Source of the DNA: Heligmosomoides polygyrus polygyrus
Lineage: Eukaryota; Nematoda; Chromadorea; Rhabditida; Heligmosomidae
Assembly (NCBI GenBank): GCA_947396885.1
Contig: OX377202.1
Coordinates: 25,048,001-25,112,000 of the forward strand
Reading direction: 5' to 3'
DNA: 64,000 nucleotides
Shown here: piece after piece, positions 34,351-47,800 of the stretch
How positions within the stretch are numbered: the first letter of the stretch is position 1
Layout of the letters: each line of letters starts with the position of its first letter
Position numbers and translations under genes: made by a program
Notes under the pieces: model-generated
What the model saw: the letters and a program-made list of their open reading frames with translations, nothing else
What the model was told of the DNA's origin: nothing
The model's database searches: none

Positions 34351-35671
34351 CGATTTGGAAGATGTTTAATTCCAATTTAATTCGAAACGTGTCCAACACG
34401 ACGAGAAAATGATAAATACATATTTTACATTGCGGCTAGGCATACAATTTTGAGAACTATAGAATCTGTGTGATCTGATTTGACAGCATGGATCGATCTA
34501 GGTGAACTGCATAAGGTCAAACAGGCCCGTAATTACGAGAAAGAGAGTGAGGGATTCGTTGGTCATGCAGCCGAGTGCAATGGCTCTGTAGGGCATGTCA
34601 GGTCAGTGCAATTATGGTCGAAGAAGACCTCTACATCGACGCTCGATCTGGTGCGTCAAAATATTGGCGTCTGGACTGGTTGAAAATTTTGAGCGAAAAA
34701 ATACTTAATATGAATTCTGGGCCTCCCAGCATTCATTCTGCAAGGACTGAGCATGAAACGCTGTAGAAGCTCAGCCGCACTTTCGAAAGAAGTCTTCACT
34801 TTAACCAGCTGAAATTCGGGCATCTGATTACCTGGCTTCTCTATATTTGACACTTGGAGTCTCTACATTGCGTACGGTTAGCCAACATATTTTTGGACTA
34901 ACTCCTTTGCTTAGGACGTAGATATTCGCAGCCAAAATCGGCGACAGGGAGTGCTCTTTAACAAGGTTCACTTGCAGTTTTGACGAATTGCAACCAACAC
35001 CAAATGCCCAAAGTGAACTCGAAACGTAAATTTTCTATGTCATTTTCCCTCCTTAAAGATGAGTTGATTGCAAGCTACAATAACAGGTTTAAACTGAGGA
35101 TGCTTCCGTTGAAATAAACAAAATCAGTTGAAGCAGCTGACATTTTCCTGCCAAATTTGGTACCAAATGAATTGTCGCAGCAAGGAGAAGGTCATGAGCA
35201 GCAAGAAAATACAATTTAATTAGGTTTAAGAATTTTAAAATTCAACTGGGCAGCAGTAATTCTGCCTTGGGACATAATTAGTCGAGACTCGGCGACAGTG
35301 TTGGGTCGGGTCACAGCAATTAGGACCCTCCTTAATTGCGGCACTTGTTTTCAGGCTTCCATCCACTTTTTAATGGCGATTGCATGCCCATTGGTAGGTA
35401 GGATGATGCTAGGAGCTCTTGTAAATTTTGGTGAGAAAGCCTTTATTTTGAACAAAGTTATCATGATGCGACGCAAAAAACGCGTTTTTGCGTCGCAAAC
35501 GTCGTTTGGTTGAATGTTTAGCGGCGGTACTGTACATGATCTGTTTGCTCTATTTTCGCGTGGAGCTCCACGTATAAATAAATAAATAAATAAATAATCA
35601 TCAAAGGCCAGCGCGATTTTCATCGAGGCGGCCTCCTGCTTCACAGTCCCTGCCTGAGCAGCGGATTCTAC

Positions 35672-35789
35672 CTGAGACCCAAACAGGCCGCCATTAGCTG
35701 TTCGAACTCCCCTGCAGAACAGCTCCTCGAGGGAGATGTGTCCGACAGGGATGGAAGTTCCATCGCAGGCACACTTGAATTTAACACAG
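35672..35789 (-). CDS. Orphan exon-like segment
   Basis: Bounded on the minus strand by TATTATCTCAG and by CTCAG|GTAGAA. Two frames stay open; one reads ELPSLSDTSPSRSCSAGEFE + QLMAACLGL, the other CVKFKCACDGTSIPVGHISL. A (TTTA)n tail follows downstream, so it could equally be the 3' end of a retroelement. Confidence 0.25.
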
Positions 35790-36355
35790 CTGAGATAATA
35801 GAGCAACAAGCCTCGGCGCCGCTAGAGCTCTATGACATGTGCCAACTCTTCTGTTACTTGAATGTGTCGGTACCATTTAAAATGGCGTGAGCTTGCACTC
35901 AAAGGGTTGTAGCCAACAATGACGTCGTAGCGGTTTCGAGGTTTTTCGGAATTTGTTCGAGACTACTGCTTTGGGAACGCGGGGAGACTGTTGTTCACAA
36001 CAACTTGTTCGTGTTGTGATCTTGGTGACACGTTTTCCCGCTGTGTTCTTCTAGAAAAAATTCTGATAACTGCGATTTTTCGCTGAGCCATGTTAAGTAT
36101 CAGATGCTCAAGGTTCTACTGGTAGGTCCTATCTGGGGTCCTTGTGGTAAAGAAGGCATAAATGCCGAAGGCGTAATGCCAGATTCTCGCTTTGCGGTTC
36201 TGGAGACTTACATCATCCCTCGTGCTACGCACTATACCGAATGCTGTAGCAGAAGGAATACAACTCAAATGGTTGAATTGAAACAGGGACTTATCCCGGC
36301 TTTTGGCGGATTTGGAGAGCCGACTGCCAAAACCCTGGCTCCAACTTAATGATTT

Positions 36356-36549
36356 TTATTGCTTAGCTCTTTTTCCCAGAATTGTATAGATTTCGGCCTG
36401 TAGTTTCCAAATGTTGCCGAGTTCTCTTGCAGTTACCCATGGTTGATTTTCTGCCATTGCGCGCGATTCGAAGTGCGCCTGAATGAATTGGATTGAGCCG
36501 AATAGCACTGGGATCTCGGACAGTGCTGGTAGTCTAGTGTGTGCCTCCA
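36356..36549 (-). CDS. Candidate terminal exon (minus), unknown protein
   Basis: The acceptor CGCCCTTGCAG at 36550 opens a frame reading PALSEIPVLFGSIQFIQAHF, then AENQPWVTARELGNIWKLQA, to a stop at 36356; AATAAA overlaps the stop (36355-36360). The upstream exons would lie to the right but were not found. The plus strand also has a plausible Arg/Pro-rich frame (36483-36833), so the strand is uncertain. Confidence 0.35.
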
Positions 36550-39500
36550 CTGCAAGGGCGTGTGACCTCCGACGCATAACCTTTGCGCGTTGGTGCCGGG
36601 TCAACAGCCAGTGCTTCGGACCCCTCTGCCTCTACCTATCACCTGTATCACCTGCCCTCTGTTCATCGACGAATTTCCCGAGCACGCACCCGCAGTGCAC
36701 CCATCCGACCCGTACGGGTGCAGAAGCGGCATGTAGGCTCTCCTCAAGACGAGCCAGCTGCATCGGCGCAGGTCATTCCTCGTCTAATCGAAGAATAGAC
36801 CACCTAAGTGGGCGTCAATCAGTGCCTCCTTGAAGTTTCCCCGGGCGCTTTTCGAGTGCCTTCTTAGATATAGTTTGAATTGCATTGAACCGAAAGTTTA
36901 ACAGAAACGTTTCCCTGTAAAAGCTGAAAACTGTGTATACTGAATTATCTCTCAGCAGTCTCTATTTCCATTCCGCGTTACCAATACGTCTGGATGAAGA
37001 CCCAATCCTTTCCATTCCGTTGTCAGTTCCTCGAGTTGACTCATGTTGCCGTTCCTACTAGGGGTGCGAAGATGTAGAATGGAGCAGAGGATTGTGAATA
37101 AATCGTGAAAAAGCGTCGATCACAAAGAACGGCTTGGTAGAAGCCACACGACGAACTGGAAGCTTCTTGGCGGCCTACGACCTCCCATCAAGCTTTTTTG
37201 ACTCAATGTCAGTGCTCTCCTTCCGTTCAAATCCAGAGCGCAGGAACAATAGGTTCTGAAGTAAAGTTGGTGAAAGCAACAGCAAGTTGAATGCGACGTG
37301 TGTGTCACAACCAGAGGTAGGCATTAAATTCTCGTCGTCAATTTTTTAGCGTGTCACATTTCCATTAAATGATTTCATTTTCGCTTGAAAAAAGGTCCCG
37401 TAGCTGAGCACTATTGTACCAAACGAAAAAATCAGTGAAACGTTTTACATATCACTCTTGCGTTTAACAGGACACTTTTAGAGTCCAACTGAATACCGTC
37501 AAAACAAATCTAACGTCATTCATATTAAGCTAACGACACGTTCTCTGTACAGAGGTCAAGATAAATTTTCGATTTGAATAACTAGCTACTTCACTTTCCA
37601 TAAAAATGCGTACAGTTCTGCTGCTACCAAAAGGTGAATACAGCTGCTGAATTGCCATTACATTCAACTGAATTTTTTTTCTACCAATTCGACGAATAGG
37701 ATCGAGAAGCAATACAATGTATCTCTTGTACCACCCGCAACGGCATGAGGCCCAACGTAGAAAGTCAGCTCTTACGATGTGATGAGATTGGGGTCTATGC
37801 TAGTCAAGGGGGCACTGCTAGAAAAGGGAAGAAACACAAACTTTGTGGGTTCCTTCAGCTAGAAAATCGCATGGAAAGTTCTCCCGTTCTCAGCTCCAGT
37901 AAATCGCCCTTGTAAAACAGTATGCTCTGTATTTTACTGCCTTTGTCAAGTAGGTAAATTGAAGTACCCTTCCGCCACTAGGATAGATCTGGGGGTTGAA
38001 ACGCGGCACGCCAAGAAGCTTCGCCGCGGGGCCCATATGAGCTGCACGTGCCGAAATTTCCTACAATCCGGGGCCCTTGCCCAGATCCGTGCCTGAAGGG
38101 CTCGGCTGCATTTCCCTGGGCAGACCAACAAACTCCTACCTTTCGGATACATCGATAGATCAGGCGGCCTGCCTGTGCACCTGATCTCCTCTAAACCTCG
38201 AAGGCAGTCTCATGTAGAGGCACTGTGATTGGCTGCCGCGATTACGGTGGAAGCAACGGCGCGTTCACCACACCCCGCCGCAGTTCCCGCAATCCGCCGC
38301 TGCTCACTTTCGTGACATGTACCAAATAGATAAAGAAATAGCTGATGTTGTTATCTTAGCTACAAAAAGGACGTGAGCCTACTTTAACACACTGATGACA
38401 ATGCGGCGCAATGGTGCGCGACAGCTAGTCTGTCTCATGGGACCGTGTCGCGCAATGGTGTGCGACAGTATTATTTCGATCAGAATAACATTACCTTCGT
38501 CCAAACTTTGCCTAGTGAGGTTATCTTAGATGCTGAACACAGTGGCGATGTTCGTTTGGTAAATTACAACTGGTTACCACCCATATTGATAACTAGTGTT
38601 GTCACCACCCTTGTCCAAACTCCCTGAATGGGGTTATTTGAGATGCTGGTCATGAATCTGATATCCGGTTCTCGAATTTCGCTTGATTACGATAAAGTAC
38701 GAGTGGCATTGCTGCGTGAGAATAAATCAGAGGAAACCTATTATGGCATCGACGAGCTATTCATTGAACTTCAGAGTTATTTTTGAGACTTCATTCAATA
38801 AAGTAACAGCAACAAACAGACATTATTACATACTACAACTACATGGATGTTATCAAACGCCACTAAGGAGATCATCTTCACAAATAAAGTCCAGATAGGA
38901 AACATTTTTAATCAACAATCAACGGCTATGAGTTGTTTGGAAGCAATCTAAACAACAGAATTTGTTGCATTTACTGCATTTTGTCTTAATCCTCTCAGCT
39001 AGATTCCTTGCGGTTGGTTGCGATTTCTGATGGCAATTCTAGAATTTTTCAGTCTAAGTTCCGCATAAAAAACAATTATTTTCCAACTAGACCATCAAAA
39101 TGGACAGAGTGGAGTTCATTGTGGGAAAGAAAAGAATTAGGGGATATTGCAAAAACAAAGCCAAAATTCTGAGAACGGATACCAGACTCGTGGTGTGCGT
39201 TTTGCAAATTCTATTTATACTAAGATGACGAAATGCCGTGTCACACGCGCGCAATACTCGCGGTCCCGCGGGCCCGACGCGCGAAAATTGCGCGGTCATC
39301 AGCGTGTTAAGGTGAAGAAACCACCAATTTTTCATTGCGCCCTGGGAAGAGATTGTGCCATACTCTCGTCTAACGCGACGCAATTTGTTAGTGATGGCAA
39401 AAATTCTATTTGTGTGGAGTTACACACCAATTAGATGAAGATCGCCGACGACTGCATGACGGTGGGCAAGCTCGGCCCTTCACCTACGCAATAATAACAA

Positions 39501-39944
39501 ACTCGCCATTGTGTAAAAGGACAAGAAGAAATGGGCACTCCTTCGTGTAAATCGTGGCATTCCTGAATCCGAGGACATTCAGCAGTCTGACGATGGTGTA
39601 AGACCAACAACAAACAACAATTTTGTGAATATTTACTCGCCTTAATCATCAATAACCGTAAGGAGCATGCAAGACGTGGACGAACTAAACTCTCTGTACT
39701 TAATATTATTATTATACACACCATTCTACAGAACTTATTACCCGACATTGCGACACGACGTAATCATTATCAACAACGTATACGTATATACCAAGGCCTG
39801 GTCGATCAATAGGCCAGAACAGGACGCACACCAACCCATCACCTTAGGGCACACTCGAGGAAACTCTGGGCGCTGTAACACTCTAAGGGAAGCGGGAAGG
39901 GAGGGAGGAGGGGAAATGCAGTGGAAAACCAAGGTCGAATGACA
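36550..39944. other. No supported gene, 36.6-39.9 kb
   Basis: Mixed sequence. It holds a GC-rich block at about 38000-38300, a direct repeat of CGCGCAATGGTGTGCGACAG-type sequence near 38400-38470, the 38.5-kb repeat relative, and a GC-rich CGCGCG tract at 39240-39300. No exon set could be assembled. Confidence 0.5.
38495..38690. repeat. Diverged relative of the 55-kb repeated element
   Basis: Shares CCAAACTTTGCCTAGTGAGG, GGGGTTATTTGAGATGCTGG and GAATCTGATATCCGG-type phrases with the element at 55040-55640. Confidence 0.5.
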
Positions 39945-40256
39945 AATTTACATACCAGTTAGGTTTCTCATCAGGAAAGGGTCTTCGGCGTATGTCTGGA
40001 CGGTCAATATGAATATCACTCGGAAATCCTCACCCGCCAAATAGTAAAGAAGCATTTTCCACTCTTGCAAAGTCCTTGAACCCACAGAGTTACGGTCGAT
40101 AAAACTTCACTATGAAATCACACAGTCTCACAGCATAACACCTTTCAAAAATCAGATATGCAGAAAATATGAAAAAATACTGCGATGCCAAGGCATCAGT
40201 CATCTGACCCCGCGCCTATGATGCAGTATTTGTGCTTTTTTGCATACTCGATTATC
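39945..40256. repeat. Dispersed ~300-bp repeat ending in TGCATA inverted repeat, copy 1
   Basis: Contains AAGGGTCTTCGGCGTATG, TTGAACCCACAGAGTTACGG and a terminal inverted repeat (TATGCAGAAAATATG / TGCTTTTTTGCATA) around ATCTGACCCCGCGCCTATGA. Related copies are at 41955-42250 and 44480-44720. Confidence 0.6.
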
Positions 40257-41850
40257 GTAAGGCGCTGTTTTGGGAGACTGTGCGATTCCGTAGTGAAGGC
40301 GTTAACTCGGTAGGTCCAATGACTTGCAAGAATAAGAATAGAACATTTGACTGTCTTCTTTTTAAAGGCCAAAGATTCTCTCAGTGCTATTTACCTGCGC
40401 CGTTCAGGCTTACGCCTGAGGCCCTTTCCTGATTAGATTCGGTCATTTCCTCGAACAGATCGAGACTGGATGAGACAGGAACGCATGGTTTGACACAGTC
40501 TTCAGTGTTTCTTCTCGTTTTGACTAGTGACAAGTGCACAAGGATATGACCCTGTCGATTTCTTTCCAACCGCAATCCAACAGTGTATGGTTCTCGGCGG
40601 ATACTAATCGGGAGGGGGCAACCGTAAAGTGTGAATTGCGTTCGTCATCCATAACCGCATCCGCTGAATTGAAAGCCTTGCATTATGGGATAGCAGCTGA
40701 AACCGTCGTCGAAACTGGACAGAGAGAATTGAGACGAAAACTGCTATATGCTCCCCCCCCCCCCCCCTCCTAGGATTAGTATAGATCAGATTCCCCAATG
40801 GTAAGCAGAAACACCATTTTCGGGTCAATTTGAGGAAGGACGGATGCCTTATTGTGGCGACTTCCTCCTTTTCCAAAATCATTACACTATTGCGTAGTTA
40901 TTTTAGAAAGGGAGAGAGCCGTTGACAACTGTGCCATGTTATATGCGCTTGAACCTGATCATTCTCATCATATATGGTAAAGATAGACGGTAACAGTCCC
41001 TCCCTCCCCAACCCCACCCTCACCCCCGCATTCTCCCGAGACTATAGCTCCAAAAACTGTCTACTATAACATTATAGCGATGGATTAGTGCGCCTCGTGC
41101 TGTTACCCGAATTATTGCTCTAAAAACACTTGTACTGCTCTCAGATATAACAGTGCATAGCCGAAACAATGATATGCGCTCAATCTGACTGCGTAGGAGA
41201 AAGCATCACAGTAAACTATCCAGAATCAGGGCGGCAGAGTGCCCAACGAGGAGGCAGCGCCTCTGCCGTCGGTGTCGCCGGCTAAATGACGGCATTTGGT
41301 GGAGGACGGTCTGGAAGAAAAGCGAGAAATGTTATGAGAGGGGGCCAGAGGAAAGAAGGTGTTGCACAACGATCAGTGATAGATAGGAAGGTAGCGGGCA
41401 ACGAAATGCGCAGGATCGAACCAGAAGGCGACCACGTTCATGAATTCAGATGGTAGGGACGGAATGGGGTTAGATGGAAAGGAGAAAGTCGAGAGAAAAT
41501 GAGATCCGCTTATTAATCAAAGAAAACGTTAACCATGTATTCAAATGAGAGAAAGCACCTGAGAGCGGCTATAGAGACAGGGGAACAGAGAGAAGAAGCG
41601 AAGGGAACACACCTAGCAGGACACCCTTCATGAGCCGATATCTGGGCCCTCGCATACAATATTCAGAATGCCTATCACAACAGATGAGATCTTCAGTGTC
41701 CAAGCGGACCCACCGGAATTGGGATTGTGCACCTATAAGCACACCACAGAACACTACAACGTCAACAACACAGCTGGCTCTACGCAGCTGAAAGAAGGCC
41801 CGTTCAAGAATGAGCAGCAGACCCCGCGCGACCACGTCAAGCAACGCACG
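40257..41850. other. Region downstream of the cyclase stop; no gene seen
   Basis: It should contain the cyclase 3' UTR (transcription is leftward) and possibly its terminator. No clear AATAAA close to the stop was found. A poly-C run lies at about 40751-40767. Short open frames such as 41569-41844 (minus) and 41668-41949 (plus) overlap or flank the last exon and are not supported. Confidence 0.45.
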
Positions 41851-44800
41851 CTACACCATCAGCGGCGAGTTCAGCGAAATCAGCGGATCCGCTGGACCGT
41901 CCTTGTCGTCCGCGTCTTTCTCGCACCTGACCGGCAGAAGTGGCACTGAAAAGTGAGTTTTAAGTTGCCGAAGGCGGGTCTCAAGCGTATATATTAACGC
42001 CGAAAAATGAATGCGACGACAAGAGTCTCCACCCATCAAGTAGCAGAAATGTTCCATTTCTGCAAAGTTTTTGAACCTACAGAGTTAATTCATCGATACC
42101 CCTACTATGGGGAAGAATAGTCGCACAAGGCGATAGCTTTCAGACATCGAATATACAAAAGAAGCAAAAATACTACTAGACAAGGAACGAACGAATCGAA
42201 CATCTGACCCCGGGCCTCTGAAGCAGCATTTTTGCTTTCTTGCATATTCTATGTTTGGAATGGGCACGAGTAGCGCAGCCGGAGGTGCCGGCTGTCGTAT
42301 ACGCGTGATACCAGGTTCTTGACTAGGATTTTTCGCCCAGGGTAACCAAGCCGATTCAGATCCACCGCTAGGCCAGGAGACTGCGGGTAAAGAATAACAA
42401 TTATAGAACGGAGTTAGTCATTCTCGGCCTCGGATGCATCAGTCGAGATATCGTTGAGACAAGTCAAATGCATATTTGGCCTATACATACAATTACTTGT
42501 AGTGGCTACTCCGTGCATAAACCTTTGTGTTTTATCCTTCAGGGACACGCGCGGTACAAATTCATCAACCCAGGGGTAATGGAAGGCTTGGCTGACATGG
42601 GCACGATCCGAACCAAGAACGTCGGTTCCTGCGCACGCGATAACCACCACCTTCGACTGCGCTACTAAGCGCTTCTGGTTCGGGTAAGAACAGGGATAAA
42701 ATGATGACAGACCCCAGAAGTGGAGTGGCAGCTGACTGAAACTCTCACAAAACAACAGTCACTGCCTCCTCACCTTCCGTGTTGCTTCCAATATGGTAGT
42801 CAAAACCATCGTCCATGGAGTTGTTGAGATCGGTGTACTGGGAGCCCATTCCGTTCGCCAGACGCCGCAGAAACCGATTCACCGATGCTGTTCGCTCACT
42901 AAAAAGAGTGCGATATTGTCCTAACAAAGCTCAACACTGAGTGCATTTCTCAATTATGGAGAATGTCGGCTGCTTTACTAGGTTCAACGATGTCAGGCAC
43001 TCAGAAGATCAAGAATCATTGCTTTGTTGCGATCAAAACTCTAGCGTCAAGCGTTACGAAGTGTGGACGTTGCGTTCGATCCGATCCAACAGCGCCGGTG
43101 GTGTAATGGCGTACAGCAGTCCCGCCCGGCCAGCAGAAGGTGAGAGTTCAAGTTTCGCCAGGCGCTAGCGTTTTCATCGCAACAAAACAATGTTATGAGA
43201 ACTTACAATCTCGATACCAATCACCTGAGGTTTAAATGGAATGAACTGATGCCAAGCAATATTGAAGAGACTGTAAACACATCCATCCCCAAGCTATGAC
43301 TTCTTCATGGGAAGGAGATTTATTAGATTCCTCTAAAGCACCCATTGAAAGCGTTATGGGAATAAAAATTCACGTCGGGCAACCGCACCATCTTCGCTTC
43401 GACGCTCACCACACCGAGTATTAGCCAAGCGGAGCGAATGCTGATCGGCTCCGATTGTGTATGTGGTAGGGTAGAACTGCAGCTGAACCTTACGAAGACG
43501 ATGTTCATGAGGATAGGGCGAGTTTCTGATGCTCCATTCCTGCTCAACGGAGCAAACACCTCCGAATGGTCCAGCTACGTGTGTCTGGTTCGCGAAGTCA
43601 ACATGACGAACGACCTAGTGCAACGCCTCAAATAACCTCCAGACGAGGTTTGAGAAAGATCGATGATCGTGACTCCAAATACCCCCCCCCCCCAAGTGAA
43701 GTGGAGTTCAATTATTCCACCTCTGAAGTCGTGAAAGTACAACAATTCGATAAATGCACTCAGCACTGCAAATCGAAAACCACTGATATCGATCGGTTTT
43801 GTGCAATCGATAACGTTGGTTTCCACGCTGCTGGGTCGCGTGGTGTATTGAGTACAACTATTGCCTGAGTAAAACAGCTACGCAAAACACGAACCCGCCA
43901 TTCCACAAATGCCTTCCAAAGGGCGACGCGTCGCGCAGCCGCTGTAGTGGCGATGGATCACGAAGGTGTTGCAGCGACAGAATCGACTTTCGATCCTGTA
44001 AGCAAAACAGTTATGAGCAACGGTTACATGTGTTCGTGAAGTACCGTCATCGTGAAGTGCTTACAACCATCGCCCACATCTACAATACATTGGCGGTGAA
44101 TCATTCACCGCCTTCCATGCTAGATACCAGGGCACCACCGCACAACAAGCATGCACTTACACAACCGAAAGAAGGTGCTGATAATGAGATTGGAAATCAA
44201 TGTCGCTTACAGATAATCAGCTGGCACAATATGCAGACAGCAAGGACCGGATTCATCAACGACTTACAGCAATTTAACAGAGAAAATACAGCCGAAATCC
44301 CTGATAGCGCGGCTTAACAGCAAGATATGGTGAAATGTTTCACCACTGATAAACAGCGCTATCAGGGATTTCGGCTGTATTTTCTCCGTTAAATTGCCGT
44401 AAGTCGTTGATGAATCTGGTCCCAGAAAGGAAACCGCTTCCAACCAAAGAGAATGAAAGGAATTAAAAACTTGAAACTCAAGAACACTTACACACCAGGG
44501 AAGGGTCTCACGCGTATGCTTGAACGGGGAAAATGAACATCGCTTCAAGTACTTGTTTTAACTGGGAGGGGCCGAACGCTCACCAAGGAATGGACCAGTA
44601 GCACATGGCACTCTTTCCCAAACATCGCGTACGCAAAAAATTAAAAATACTGCTTAATAGGCGCGGGGTCAGTTGTTGGACTCATTGCCCTGCAGTACCT
44701 ATTCTTTCTGCATACGCGATGTTTGGAAAACACTTCCTTTGCTACTGCGTGCCCGATTGTGAGACCCTTCCTTGGTAAGTAAAGTTTACAGTTTAATGCC

Positions 44801-47800
44801 GGCCAAGCAGCAATATGATAACTAACTCCATCGATCGGACGACTCCAGAAACCGGTATGGATGGTCTTCCGCTTCTGCTTCAGCGCTCAAATTTAAGTAT
44901 CGCATCCTCCCCGCTTAGGGTATTCCCGACACTTACCGTCGTCAACACAGGAACGTGCGTCATGCAGACAACCACACACTAGACAGAAGCCGTGCTCAAA
45001 TCGCGAATAATTCTTGCCTTGCTCTTGAATCGTCGACGCTGACGTCGTGGTTCTCGTGGACTAATCAGAGGATCGTCAGGATCTACCTTTGTGGTCGAGC
45101 CGTCGTCGAATATCGAGTGCATCATCGCGTGTTGTTGAACGTTGTCGCCGACTGAGAGCGAACGTTTTCTAGAAGGTCGCACAATAAGTGCCATCCCTTG
45201 CTTCCTAAACACATGGTTAGTACCGACACCGACCGACAATGGACATATTACACATGAATCAGCACTTCCATCAGCCTCGCGTCACGTCTACATGTAATCG
45301 CAGCTACTTGCAAAGCTAACTATATCCACTAATGGCAAATGAATCTATAGAGTCGCGTCGCTAAGAAAACAAACATCGCTGAGGGAGACTGCACCAGTCT
45401 TTAGCCCACAAGTACAGTCACAACTGCTGCCTGTGCTAGCGACGAGGTGCTAAGTGGCTTGAGGGTCATCATATAGCTCTCGGACACAACGCGGATTCAA
45501 TTTGGAGGTACATAATCGAGATATAGAGGAGCCGGAATAGCGTGGTTGGAGGAGGCGACGGCTGTCGCGTACACACGCTTTTAGGTCATTGGTTTGTGTT
45601 TCCAGCACAGACCAACCAAGCCTTTCAGGTCGGAGAATTGCTTCCGATCGTCTGATATGGTAAACGATGACTTATCGGCCGGCCAACCAAGTCATTCTAT
45701 ACGCCAATCAGGCCTTCGAATTGCCTTCGCGACACCCTGTAGCGGCAGAATGTATAGCGCATTCCAAAAGAGACTGATTAACGTATATTCTTTTACTATG
45801 GAGACAATGACAATAAAAGGTGACCAAAAACAGATTGGGAGCCTTCACGTTATATGATGCCTGAGGTGGGATTGGACCCGACTGCATTACCACGCGCCTG
45901 TTAAAACAGTGCCAAACAGGAATCAACTTTACATTACGTTTTTTGTTATGTATTGCTCATTTGTATTAAAGGATAAAGGACGGCGTAACTAAATCCCTTT
46001 TAAGACGCGCCACACATTCTACTTCTTCGGGATGTCATGAAGGCGATTTGAATGCGTATTTGGCCAAACGATGAACTACGGTGGCGATCCGATGAACAAG
46101 TCAGCGCCTTATTCTCCCCGAACAAGCTGGTACCAATTCACCTACCCGAGGGATGGAAGGCTTGGTTGACCTGTGCAGGAAATCCGAATCAGGAACCTGG
46201 TATCGAGTGTTGGCGACAGCCGGCACCCCCTCCGACTGCGCTACACCTGCCCTGTTGCTGACATTATTTTGATAACCACGTCTGTTACGTGTTAATTATA
46301 GTAAGAAAAAGGAGTAAGAGAAGTGACTGTCACAACAGCGCACCTCCTGAGGGCTATGTCACCCGAGCGAAGCCTAATGATAAGCTCCCATATCGATCGC
46401 TCGAGGCGATGACTCGATATGGGAGCCTATCATTAGGCTTCGCTCGGGGTGGGCGATGGTATGATGGTGTGGTCCGTCTTTTTCATGAGTGCTCCGTCCA
46501 CTTCAATGAAAGGCGACTGATGATGACGCTGTCGCTCTTCTTGAACCTCTATACGCTTTTAGAATTCCTTTACACAGCTTTATGTGAGTTTTCACATTTT
46601 TTGACGAGTTTCTTTGAATTTTCCAGGTTTCTCGAGTTTTTTTTTGTCATCGGAATGTTACTTCACTCTTCTGAAATTAGACAGCAGAGAGAAAGGTAAA
46701 GAAGTACGAAAGAGGTGAAGAAGAGCTTTGAGAAAAGCGTCGACATAGAGGTTGACGGAGAACGAAGAAGCGACTGTGACACCATCAACGGCTAACGTTA
46801 AAGTAAGTATAGCGTTACGGCGATCTCGCAGCGATTGCCTTGGAACTATTCTAGCAAATAGTGAGCGCTGAACTACAACTTGATGTAGTCTTTCAGACAC
46901 ATCTCTATCCTAATCGCAAGACAACTTGGCAAAACTGTACAGAAGCACTGTTAACATGTAATTCATAGATTAATATAACAGAAAAAACAAAGCGTAAGCG
47001 ACAAGGAAGAAAAAGCAAAAGCCAATGAGCACCTTGAAACAGCCGGAAGATCAGCCAAATCCTTATACGAAGGATACTGACTAGGAGTTGGCGATGCCGA
47101 TTGCATTGTTCGGGAGCTACTGAAACAACAGACTACCATATAGACTTTGCTCTCTCGAAACTCAACCAAGATCCCAAACAAATGCTCGCAAACGTCGCGC
47201 TCTTTTGCGGAGCCAACGGCATTTCACGAGAAATGACCGTCCTAATCTGAAATGGCTAATCTCCTTACGGCTGCCATGCGCAAAGCCTGACCATGCACAG
47301 ATGGAAGCGCTCTATTTAACTAGCGGCGAATCCTAGCTGCTTCGCCTTCGTATTCTCGAGAATTCTGACACATTCAGTAGAAGAGTAGAATGAGGTATGA
47401 ACAAAAAGAAAGCACTACCACTAATCGCCACTAGTGCACACAGTACTCCCAATTGGGCATATCACTGTCACCCTTCCCCTTTGTTTAGGAATTCTCTAAA
47501 TGCTGGGTAGTTCTCTAAATGCGGACAGACGCTCCTGCATTAGAATTCAGTCTCCTTTTGAAACACTTAGAAAAACAAACTAAAGGAAGAGCAGGCGAAG
47601 CAGTCGTGGTATCTTCTCAAAGCAGTTAGACAGACAGCCGTAGGACCTCTTAGCTGACAGCACAGCGATGTGCACAAAGTTCTGGTCACGATCCAACCTC
47701 GACTCTGCCGTATTCCGTCGGGTGCAGGGGGAGCAGTAGGACGACACAGGCGCCGTCGAGTTCGCCACCGTCTGCGGACCGAGCATGTCCAAGTTCAGCA

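Larger units (their letters stand above)
31410..35532. mobile_element. 4.1-kb composite foldback element with ~1-kb inverted arms
   Basis: Arms at about 31410-32470 and 34480-35532 are inverted copies of each other, beginning CAGTACCGCCGCTAAACATT at each outer end. TA flanks both ends (31408-31409 and 35533-35534). Short matching open frames occur at mirrored places in the two arms (for example 31429-31644 and 35298-35513), which is expected for a repeat and not evidence of genes. Between the arms are the mariner copy at 32500-33698 and a truncated second transposon at 33946-34350. No transposase of its own was found. Confidence 0.85.

Noticed and set aside
31429..35513. Matching 71-codon frames at 31429-31644 (-) and 35298-35513 (+) as a duplicated gene
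   Set aside because: They lie at mirrored positions in the two arms of a TA-flanked element and have no domain or splice context.
36483..36833. A 116-codon plus-strand gene
   Set aside because: The opposite strand has an equally plausible exon with a good acceptor and poly(A) signal; the Cys/Ser-rich plus frame has no domain. Left as an alternative only.
41668..41949. A 93-codon plus frame over the last cyclase exon
   Set aside because: It is antisense to a terminal exon that joins in phase with the preceding cyclase exons.
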